The notes under the pieces were generated by a model that had not been told where the DNA came from, made no database searches, and saw only the letters and a list, made by a program, of their open reading frames with translations. A DNA stretch of 64,000 nt, from positions 14,904,639 to 14,968,638 of the forward strand of contig CM072163.1 in NCBI GenBank assembly GCA_036850595.1, written 5' to 3'. Position 1 is the first letter of the stretch. Every line of letters begins with the position of its first letter. Of the stretch, positions 40,701 through 56,706 are shown piece after piece. The position numbers and the translations under genes were made by a program. The DNA is from Rhyacichthys aspro (taxonomy: Eukaryota; Chordata; Actinopteri; Gobiiformes; Rhyacichthyidae).

Positions 40701-41014
40701 TGAATGCCACAGGTTGTCTGATGACCTCTCCTGACAGCAGCACTGTTACTACCTCTCAGCTGATCCTTAGTGGTGGAGAAGGCTACATCAATTTCAGAAT
40801 TGGTTAGTCAATCAGAAATGATCAGTACAATGGTAGAAACCTGGCTTTTTAAATTAGTATTTTATAGGCTTCCTGACAGACCTCTTTTGTTGTAGGAGAT
40901 GATGCGGGTGATGAGTCGGATGAATCAATCCAAACTACACCTCAGCGGTCTGAACGTAGTCACATGATTATCTGGCAGAACCCAGCTCCTTCTGTGCCTA
41001 ACCCTGCCCTCTAA
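34797..41014 (+). CDS. JIP3/JIP4 (MAPK8IP3/SPAG9) family scaffold, short form
   Basis: Twenty-seven coding exons from 34797-34898 to 40896-41014, all in phase, give 994 residues. JIP3/4 are JNK-pathway scaffolds and dynein/kinesin adaptors that bind RAB and ARF6 GTPases on endosomes and lysosomes. Visible domains: an RH1-like helix region (about 15-65); a charged coiled coil (about 65-165); an acidic linker (about 290-335); a leucine-zipper coiled coil (about 356-440) starting [15 protein letters not shown]; and RH2 (about 446-478) with [23 protein letters not shown]40-like propeller (about 560-990) starts [11 protein letters not shown] and ends near [10 protein letters not shown] and ERSHMIIWQ. 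Known JIP3/4 proteins are about 1300 residues; the missing length is mainly the linker between RH1 and the zipper and loops in the propeller. Orthology (SPAG9, MAPK8IP3 or a third paralogue) is unresolved. Poly(A) signal at 41086-41091. Confidence 0.88.
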
Positions 41015-41892
41015 TGCCCCTTTGGGAAAAGGACACTGGAGGAATAGGCCAACAACTATTAAGTTGTTTCTTTGGACTTGCAGACAATAAAAAAGTTCCT
41101 ATGTTTCTGTTTACCTCATTATTGTGATGCACTTGTCTTTACTCAGTGAAGTCCATGGATTCATCTCTTGCTTTTTGGAACAGTTACCAAGGAGATGGTC
41201 AGTATTGAGCTGTTTAAATTGAATTTATGATTTTAAAAATGACAACTCCTTTTTAACTCTTATATATTTTTCCATTCATATTCACTGTTCTGCCATTTGT
41301 TTTTGTTTTTTAATGTGCTTTGCCTTTAACTCTAAACTGGATGCAGATAGGCCTCTAGCTGCTTAAAGACAATCAGATACCTAAAATGTTCTCTGCTCAG
41401 GTGATTTACAAATAGCTGTAACTATTTATCACATTTTAACTCTTCAGTTTGGATTCCTTTTACTTTGTCTACTTTGTTTTACATCCTGTTGTGTTTTATT
41501 GTTTTGTGTTTAATTTGATTTCAGTTTAAAGCAATTGTATAAATATAAAGCAGCATTTATATTCTTCTTGCAAAGAAGATTTTAGTATTGGCTCTAAGTC
41601 ATCCTGATGGAGAATAATGTTGTCATTAAAGTGTATATGAAATGAAATATTACTGTGACACAGCAAAACCAAATCTGGGTGGTAGATATAACAATAAAAT
41701 TAACAAATTTTCTGCATATTTAATGTAGTACAATAATTTATACAATAATATTTCTATGTAAGTCCATGTTAACAACATTTACATTTTGTTGTACAGTTTG
41801 TGGGTTTTGAAAACTGAGAAAAGTCTTCACAAAAATCCATGTTTGACTATCCCACTGCTGTTTTGGAGTATGGCTGTCTCCATCAATGCATC

Positions 41893-42222
41893 TCATTTGG
41901 GACTGCTGTGGGACCGAGGGAGCCTTATCTTGCGGCTCAGTGTGCGGGCAAGACGATCTACAGCTCCACCCACAGCACCCCCAAGCTCTTTTTGGGACGT
42001 AAGCCCTTCAATGTTGCCACTGTACCAGATAACCCAACATGCCAGAGACAGCAGCACCAGCAGAGCTCCCGTGTACACCATCAGATCTCCAAAGTCTCGT
42101 CCTTGAATCTCCAGCGGCGCAAAGACCCCAGTCATCAGAGCTATCGCACCAAATAAATCTAAGAGAACCGCAGACACCAGGGCCAGCTTACAGTGGGATA
42201 GACCATCATATTTTGGTGCCAT
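41893..42222 (-). CDS. tmem238: TMEM238-like two-pass membrane protein
   Basis: One coding exon of 109 residues. It is preceded by an acceptor (CTTTGTAG|TTATGG), so a non-coding first exon is spliced on; that exon probably ends at 42418 (donor GCG|GTAAGT). TM1 is at about 12-34. TM2 is at about 46-67, with FGDLMVYTGALLVLLSLACWVIWYSGNIE, the TMEM238 signature (YxGAL...WYTGNIE). The C-tail is basic (LARTLSRKIRLPRSHSSPK). Function is unknown. It is tail-to-tail with the JIP-like gene and head-to-head with ccdc106. Human TMEM238 sits in the same 19q13.42 block; TMEM238L is the alternative. Confidence 0.82.
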   Translation of the reverse strand: MAPKYDGLSHCKLALVSAVLLDLFGAIALMTGVFAPLEIQGRDFGDLMVYTGALLVLLSLACWVIWYSGNIEGLTSQKELGGAVGGAVDRLARTLSRKIRLPRSHSSPK

Positions 42223-42559
42223 AACTACAAAGAGAACAGAAAATGAGAAGGAAAACGCACTGATTGGTAATGGTAACGTCGGCAACGGTTGTTTTCAATA
42301 GGTTTTTCACAAGTGCCACACCTGTTTGCTGCAGTTTTGCTGATACATTGTTTAGATGCATTTAAATGAATAGATGAATAGATACATGTAGCTAAGAAAT
42401 TAACCATTAAGACTTACCGCAGAAAATTTGTCGTGTTTTTGATGTTATAATCTAGTAAGGCTGGGAAGCATTTGAATCAGCCTGGACCCAGAACTACAGC
42501 CAACACTGAAACCTGACACCTGGTAACCTGCTTTACCTGTCCAGCCGTTTTGCACAGCA

Positions 42560-42992
42560 GGCCATGATATAAATGCAAAGTGTATGCTTGAACCGGTTTC
42601 CTGCTTAATGTTGTGAACACTGTGTTTTCTAATATGTGATGTAAATATTATCCTATTGTTAAAAAATGTATTTCTAAGTTCCATGGTCCCTTCAGGCTCA
42701 GGTATTTTAAATTAATTATTCTTGGAAGAGTAGACTTTAACAATGAAATTCTAGTAATTCTAAAACAATTTAAAAACATTTTTTATTTGACGGTATATAA
42801 CCTGGATTGAGCCCACAGATTGAGAACACAAACGGAAATGACGTAACGCTAGGGGCGCCGTGGGGAGAAAAAATAAAAACGCTAATTGTTATTGTTAGCT
42901 TGTTAGCTAGCGGATAAGCCCGAGAAACAGCTATGACAAAGTAATAACGCGTTATTACACGTGTACGATTAAGTTATTACAAACACAAAGTG
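42560..42992. promoter_or_regulatory. Bidirectional promoter region of tmem238 and ccdc106
   Basis: The first exons of both genes point away from this interval. The ccdc106 non-coding exon ends at 42992 (AAGTG|GTATGT). It contains a perfect 18-bp palindrome, GTAATAACGCGTTATTAC (42941-42958), followed at once by ACACGTGT (E-box CACGTG). CpGs cluster from 42835 to 42960. Confidence 0.5.
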
Positions 42993-43403
42993 GTATGTAC
43001 CTATTTCTGCACATTATTCTCGGTCGACTGGGGAATTAATTCATCCGTGAACTAAGTCCCGTAATACTAAAGGATCTAGGAAAAGGGGGATTCTAATGTT
43101 ATTTTCCTCATCTAATTTCTGGCTAACGCGAATCAAGCTAACAGATCGTAGCAGCTCACCTAGCGAGCTAATGTTATGTCCATCCCAGCGTAAGACTTAC
43201 AGTTTGTCACGCATAATTATATGCTTATAACATACAATTTGACTAATCCATATAGTCTGGCTTCTTAAACTTGAATGCCGAGGCAGTTCGTTCATTAAAA
43301 GCTTTTGTGAATTGTAAATACATCCAATCATAGAGCGCTTTACGTGTCCTTTCTCTGTTGTACTGTAGCATCACTAGTTGTACTATTGTTTTCTTTTTTA
43401 GAG

Positions 43404-45186
<1,783 letters not shown>

Positions 45187-45829
45187 TACTGAGACAGAAG
45201 GCATTAAAGTGTTAACTAGTTTGTTTATTGGTAATTTGATATTGCCATCTCATGTTATGGAGATCTGTATTATTCAGTCATTGTTCTTTTCTAATAACAC
45301 TTGAAATATATTAGCCCTTTTAAATATTTCTAAATCCCTTTGCACCATTTGATTCAAATGTAGGACCTTTTTGTAAAATATGGAACTTATTACTGTATTA
45401 TAAGCGATTCTTAACATGTAGTTTTAGCAGCCACCTTGAGCAGATGGATGTGTTTTTTTTTAATGCTCAATACAAAAGCATGTCAGAAGTAGTGTATTGT
45501 GTGTAGTTTATAATGGTCATGTGCACATAATTACATCAAGAAAATATGTTTTTTTTGACAGCGTTCACTCATTCATGTTAAACTGAAAACATTTAATAAC
45601 AGGCTAAGAAATGGTTATTTATGATTTTGTTAGCAATAACAATTGTGACTTTGTCCATGTCTGTTTGAAATTAAATGTAAAGTGCAGTATTTTTTCCAAA
45701 AATCCATCCAAGTGGCCAGTGCTTATGAAAATTGTATGTATACTGATTCATGTTTATCAAACTGAATGGGATAATTCTTTGTTCACATTATTACAACTCT
45801 AATAAAATGATTGATTTTGTACAATTTCA

Positions 45830-46890
45830 CTTATTTTGTTGTTACCACACAAAATAATGTGATTATGAACTTATTTTGTACAAAATGTATTTAGTACCTA
45901 TTTAACCTTTTGGCCTTAACCATAGACATTATACACATCTGCCAAAACAATGTTTTCAATAGAGTATATTCACATTAAAAACACCGCACATATCTTGGAA
46001 AATTGTTCCTACAACTGTGTGGACAAACTGAGCACTGCTGGAGGAGAAGCTATTTCTATTTGAGCAGCCATTTTTTGCATGACATTTTAGGGTATTTAGG
46101 AACCAAACTTGTTAGTTTGCACTGTTTCCACTAAATGTCGCCAAAAGGCCAAAAACTACATAGGCCTACCACTAATTTAAGTAAAATATATTAATCCCCC
46201 TTTTTGTAAAGACTGCAAAATCAACCATAGTTTAGATTTTTGCGTATATGTAACTTGAACACATTTGTAAGATTGCTGAATAAATGGAAAAGGAGAAATT
46301 GGTGTTTTATGTTAATAACCTTTTTTTTTTTTTTTTGTGGCGGAAACAACGTCTTCATCAACTTCCGGTGTCACGGAGTACCTGGGAGACGAAGCAAAAA
46401 AGCGGGCATACCAAATTCTTTATTCTTTTCACTAGCCTTAAAACGCCAATTAGTGCATATAGTTGGTTTATAACGTCAAAAAAACGCGCGTTGTGGGTCT
46501 GTCCGCACTCTTTGGATTTATATTATACCTAAAATAGTCTCATTCATTCGGCCATCGCACAAGCTTGGCTAACTGGCTCTTGTGTCTCGGGCCTGTTCTT
46601 CTGGACTTTGCTACATGCTATTTAGCGCTTGCTAGCAGGCTAACCAAGGCGAACACGTTTCTTTATCAGCTACTCAAAGTCAATTTCCCTGTAAATATAT
46701 ATCACGCTGCTGATGCTGATGTCCATCGGTTTGTACTTTTCGTAATACTATCAAAAGGCGCCAGCTAATTCAAGCTACCCTGCTCCAGTTTAAATTAGCC
46801 AGCACTTGTTTTCTAAAGTGTTGCTAGCTTAAGTTAGCCACCACCAACAGAACAACACAGTCGCAGAGAGCGGAGCTAGCAACCACGGAG
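45830..46890 (+). promoter_or_regulatory. u2af2: u2af2 5' flank and promoter
   Basis: About 1 kb between the ccdc106 poly(A) site and the u2af2 start codon. It holds a T16 tract (46321-46336) followed by GTGGCGGAAAC and ACTTCCGGTG (46361-46370), which are ETS-family consensus sites of housekeeping promoters. No TATA box is seen. The 5' UTR is apparently unspliced and leads directly to the ATG at 46891. Confidence 0.45.
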
Positions 46891-51078
<4,188 letters not shown>

Positions 51079-52260
51079 AGGAGATTCGAAAAGAAGAGGG
51101 GAATTGGGGAGGGAGGGAGGCAGGGAGGGAGGGAGGTGCGCACACTGCCCATTTCCAAATCAGCCTCTTGAGTGATATAATGTTGCAACATTTCAGGTCG
51201 ATCTGAACGCGTGATCTACAGAGATTAATAGAAATGTTCATTCGTTTCTGGCAGCAAAAAACGCATATTTAAAAACATGACAAAAATGGGAAGGGTTACA
51301 ATCCTAGCTGTTAGAGGCGGCGGTGTAACTGGGAGGGAACATCAAGATTTTTGACAAGTGTGTAATAAAAGGTTCAGGGACGGGTCAACAATTTTTATAC
51401 TTTGACATAGTGATGTCATTTTGGGAGGGACAGGGTGCCACACTTAAAGGTTTGTATTTACATGGAGTTAGCCTGTTTTATGTACTTTAGTGGGGAGCAG
51501 TAGGGCTTTACCTGGACAAAGCTGATGGAGAAGAAGGAATGGGAAAAAAAAACAAGTGTTTATTTGTCGAGACAGAGAAATGTGAGAAAGATGAGTGCAT
51601 TTTTGTTTGACCTTCAAATGTAGATACTGTAGCTGTAATATCCACTTGGCATCATCATTACAAAGACAAGATGAGACGGGCTTTTTCTATGTTTGGATAC
51701 TATCATTTCTTTTTGTTCCTTCATATTTTGTCAGACTACTGTCCTCCTCAGGCTGATTGATGAGGAATTTGTTAAACCTAATTGGACTGAATATCTGAAT
51801 GTCAGCTGTTACTGTTCAAATACTGTTTGTGGCATCTCTGATCTCAGCTATTACCCTGTAACTTTTTGTTTTCTATTTTCTGTATTTTTCCATTTTTGAG
51901 AAGCTTTTAACAGATTAGGTTGTTTGTGTCTGTAATTTAGCCCAGAGTAAATCCAAGAGGAACCACAACATGGAATACGAGAGGCAAAAAGATTGGTACT
52001 TAATAAGGTGGTCCTTACCAAAAAGCCTTAACGTTATTTAATGTCAAATTCAACATAAAAACAACATAAATTTGGCTTGCCCCTTTGTCAGTGATGTTTG
52101 TACATGCAGAGACGTCACTATGTTGTGCTTTATCCCTATTTTCAATTTTCATTTTTCTAATTACTCAACCAATTTGAGATATAAGATGTGTTGGACCCGG
52201 TTGTTTCTTGTGCAAAGTCTCACTTCTTTTACAAGACCAAATAAACACGTGACTAATACC
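51079..52260 (+). other. u2af2: u2af2 3' UTR with alternative poly(A) signals
   Basis: AATAAA-type signals occur at about 51364 and at 52239-52244, so short and long 3' UTRs are possible. A G-run cluster with quadruplex potential sits at 51097-51136, close behind the stop codon. No other gene is visible. Confidence 0.5.
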
Positions 52261-54690
52261 TCTTGTCTCTTGTTGTTAACATTGACTTAATTCTTTAAAA
52301 CAGTGGTCTGATTTTTGACAAATACAACAGGAAAATTAAACCATGAGAATGAGACATTCACACATAGAAATTCAATTTAAATTTTAGCATGTTAGTTTTC
52401 AGAAGCAGAAAGAACCTGCACCAAGAAAAGATTCTGTAGCCATTATTTTCTGTAATTTTAAGAACCATATGCTCACAATAAAGCAGTGTGATGTTACTTC
52501 AGTTCTTTTATGATTTAGGGGCAAAATCCTTACAAGACATTTCAATTTTTCTGCAATGTTTATGTTATGTGTTTTCTTGAAGATCTACAACCTTCAACAA
52601 AAAGCTAGTTTATGAAAGAAACTGTTATTCATTTGTGCTGTTTGTTGCTGAATTAAAGCTTAATTTAAATAATCTGTCATCTGTGTCTTCCTTACTTTCA
52701 GAATGTGATGGGCCTAGTTACCTAGTCATGTTCAAGGGGTCAGGTTTGCAGTTAATGCTGATGTCCAAAGGATGGAGCTGTTTCACAGTAACTAACCTCA
52801 TTACAGCATTCACTATGTTCCCCATCTGTATACCACAGTCTGACTGATAAGGGGTTGCATCCATCTCAGTCTGTGTTAAACATAGTACATGACAGTCACT
52901 AAATAATCCTATGTTCTCTTGAAGCAGGGGGCACAAGATGGTCAGTTCAAAACAACAAATCTCTGATGTTATATTGTCCATCGTCAGCTCTCCGATGCCT
53001 CTACATCTGGATCACGCACCCACTGCACAAATCCCAGCAGCAGGGCCTCTGATGCAACACTGCCATGTTCCCCCAGGGCACAGATAAAAACAATGCTCTC
53101 CTGAGCCGCTGAGGCCATATCCACTTCAGCAAATGTAGAATTGACCCTGCCTCCATTATAGATCTGGAGATTGTGACTGCTCTACATGATAGCTATTACA
53201 TGTTATTAGCAGCCCCCCTCCCCAAGACTGATGCTGCAGTACATGGGAGCAATTTTACCCCCCTCTAGTGGTGCATTTACAGGGATGATGGTCATTGTCA
53301 TTCTGAGCACTTCCTCTCCATTGATCTTCATTCAGAAAGATAGAATGCTGCAGCAGTGGAAGAGTACAAGGTGGGACAAATACAATGTACACTGTGTTAT
53401 TATGTTGTATGAACAGCAGTATAAATATTTCACAATTGCTGTTCTTACATTAAAAAAATTAACCCTATTTCGAACAATACTCAAGAATTCAGAAAGTACA
53501 CTTGAGTGGATTAGCCTGCAGTATAATAAAGTTGAAAGATCTGCTCCATGTTTTTGAATAATAAGATGTGTGTGCCATTTTTCCTCCTACGCATTCAGAA
53601 CAATAAAAAGAGCAGATGTGACCAGCACAAGTGTTGCCTCTGTATTTATGGGTGCATGGATGCATGCCACATGAGCATGTGCACAGCTGAGTGTGTTGGA
53701 GCATACATCAGAGCTGATGACAGAGGGTCTTGACTGATGTAGGAAGAAGGTTCTTCGCATCAGCATACTGTAGATTATTGATGGCTTTAGACTGTCTGTG
53801 GACACATCCTATCAATCTCTTGAGATGGAGCAGCACAGAAAAGCTGCATAATTACAGGCAAAGTCATTTTAAATAATCGACACATATGTGCATTAAAACC
53901 GATAGCAGTCCCCTGGATGAAGCCATTTATCATAGCTGTCATATGCTCAACGTGTTGCTCTCCTGTCTTAAAGTCCCTGTGCAAACTGTACCAGCCACAG
54001 CATGAAGACTCTGAAAAAAAAATGGACTGTCTCGTCCACGTTCCTATCACTGCCTACAGGCCAATTCGTCCCTTTCCTCTGACTCCCATGTGTCCTCTCC
54101 TGCTGTTTCTGATTCACTTTTTTGTTGCATCACACCCCATTCCCCTGTCACCTCTTTATCAACTACCCACACCCCACGGCTGCTGGGACTGGCCCCTCAC
54201 TCTTGCACTCTGCTATGTAGGTAACATAAACTGCAGAGTCAAGCACACGTTGCATGGGCTCAAGAAAACATTTCCACCAGCCAGGATCTCCAGACCCTCC
54301 CTGGACCGTTGACTTTGGAACAGCTTGCGGCCTTTTCTTGCATTAATCCCCAAATTATATTTAACGTTGTCTTTTCATGACACAGTTTGTCTCACTCTCC
54401 ATTCACCTCCATTTTTGCAGATTTTTTTTTACCCTCTTTTCAGGATGTTGTGCTCCTGTGATACGTAATCTGGCCCCTCTCATATAAACACATGCTCCTC
54501 CTTCTCCCTTACTTAATGTCATTAACAGGTGGCTGTCTAAAATAGACGCACAAGCAGCAAGACTGTTACAGATACAGACATGTTTTTAATCACGCTGGCA
54601 GGACCGCCGTCATGTGCAAGGGCCACCCTGCAGGACCCTCGGTGATTTATACAAGCTTTTTAAACAAGTCCAGAGTATGAATAGAGGGGG
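52261..54690. other. Intergenic region between u2af2 and cacng6
   Basis: No recognisable gene. Open frames such as 53917-54312 lack family resemblance and splice context. A CTCF-like match lies at 53257-53275. Composition is mixed, with C-rich patches rather than repeats. Confidence 0.45.
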
Positions 54691-54699
54691 CTGTTGAGA

Positions 54700-54896
54700 C
54701 AGAGCATGAGTCCATGAGGGGCGCACATGTTTAGTCGTCTGCCGTTTGAACCAACCAGGCTGCAGCCCCCTCCCCGTTACCTCCCTCCCACTCCTCCCTC
54801 TCCCCTACTCACTCTGACTCTCCCATCAGCGCTCTCCCCTCTTATTAAGTTTCAAGCGTCTCTTCCTCCTGAACTGAACAACACACACCAAACAGG
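54700..54896 (+). other. cacng6: Possible first non-coding exon of cacng6
   Basis: A strongly pyrimidine-rich stretch ends ACCAAACAG|GTCAGA at 54896. It would splice to the acceptor TCTGTTTCAG before 56537, which opens the exon carrying the cacng6 ATG. Support is position and splice consensus only. Confidence 0.35.
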
Positions 54897-56536
54897 TCAG
54901 ACTCGTTCTTATTTACTTTAAAGTGCATTGATTGGTGTTTGTTTTCTCGTGCCCTTGTGGCCCACTCTAATCATCAGCAGTAAAATGTGGCATAGTATAT
55001 TTTCACCACAGCAGATGTTTGCACGAGTAAAAGGCACTGTGTGTATAAATCATCTCAGCAGGGACAGACCTCAGAGCTCAGCACATGCATAGACACATGC
55101 TTTGGTGGGTGCACAGAGACCATTTGTCTGTGTTGTCCCTCTTGTAGAGGCTTAGCTGACCACTCTGACCATGCTTCTTTAGTTAAAGTGTGTAATACGA
55201 TCAATGCTTGTAATGCTACGATGACTTATTTGGCTCTTAGCAGCTGCAGTCTCCAAATTCATTATTACCCTCTGTGTTGATCAAGTATTCCAATGGCTGG
55301 GACCTATTCCAAACTTGGCGCTCTTCAGAAATGGATTTCAATGTTTTAGTTAGCTCTTAATATCAGGTGACATGTCATATTATATAACAGTACATTTTTC
55401 CATTTAGGACCAGACAAGAAATTCATTCAGTCTTTTATTTATATGCTGTGTAATGTAGTGTATAATGAGGATGTAAAGGCAGCAGCCTCCTAAAGCCAAT
55501 AAACCTCCTAAATCAAAGTCAATCATTTTAGAGATCTTTACGTTGCTTATTGCTTTTAAAAGCTCCTGTGTTTTTTCCAGGTTGGTTAACTTACAGCTTA
55601 ATATTGAACAATTTTGTGACCAAATCCATGGGGTTAACCCCGGGGAATGCGTGTCTATGTGAACAATGCAAATTTACTGTAACTTACACTCCTATGAAAA
55701 TTATAACTGGCACCATATGGTGAGCTACATCTACCAAAATACAAAATGGCTTTGGAGGCTCTGAAAACTGTGTTGCTGTCAACACAAAGCTCTGAATTAA
55801 GTGATCCCTGGCTGTGTGCTACTCACTGGTGCCATCTTTCTGCAGGGCTGAGCCCTGTGTTCCACTCACTATGTGACCTGTTGGACTATCCAACAGAGTT
55901 AATTACCGCAGCCACTGAACAGTCAGAGAGGTCAGACTTGAATTATCACCTCAAACGTCCTCCACCGTCACTCATGTTGTTCAGACTCCTCCAGAAAACC
56001 CTCACTCATGGTTTGGAATGACTGGAACAACTTCATAAGCCCGGAGAGCATATGTTGGTAGCTGAAAAAGCCCAGCAGATCTGCAGTTTCCCAGTGGTTG
56101 CTGGGACATGTAATGCAGCAGGGGAGGTATTTGTGGCAACCCATTATCCCCTCAGATCAAAAGGGATCTTCATTTAAGCCAGAGATAGTGTACCTGCTAG
56201 GGGAAAGGCTCTGTTGTCAACTCCGGCGGGAAAATAGATGATGGGTGGTCTGGCCTGACCGTTATCTGTCACCTTGACCTCACACAAACCCTCTACTCTA
56301 GCAGCTCAGCCCTCTATTGTTTCTTCATCTGGAGCCCAGTCTGCCTTTCAAGGAAATACTTTATGGCTTATCTATAATTGGCTGAGAGCATGTTGTATGG
56401 CTCTAAAGTGGCAAGACTGTAAATGATGATAAAGCTGTTGGAAATTAATGATCATGCGGCTGATAAAAGGCTTTTGCTCTTCTGAAGCATATGCAGGTTG
56501 CTCTTTCATCTTTCTGTTTCATCTGCTCTGTTTCAG
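54897..56536 (+). other. cacng6 5' flank or UTR intron
   Basis: Single-copy-looking sequence with no gene signal. It is probably a 5' UTR intron or proximal promoter. Confidence 0.35.
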
Positions 56537-56706
56537 AGGACCTGACAGGAAACAGACACTGCCTCTGCTGGTTTCATCTACACCCAATTTATTATTATCT
56601 TTTTTAAGCTGCCCTTTTTATTTCTTCAATTTGATTGTCCAGCCCACTCAGTTCTCACAGGTCCCCATCCTTTTGTCTTTTTGGGGCCTGTTAACCTATC
56701 ACTGCC

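Noticed and set aside
53917..54312. 131-codon plus-strand open frame in the u2af2-cacng6 interval
   Set aside because: No recognisable domain or family, no splice or promoter context, and composition typical of C/T-rich non-coding DNA.
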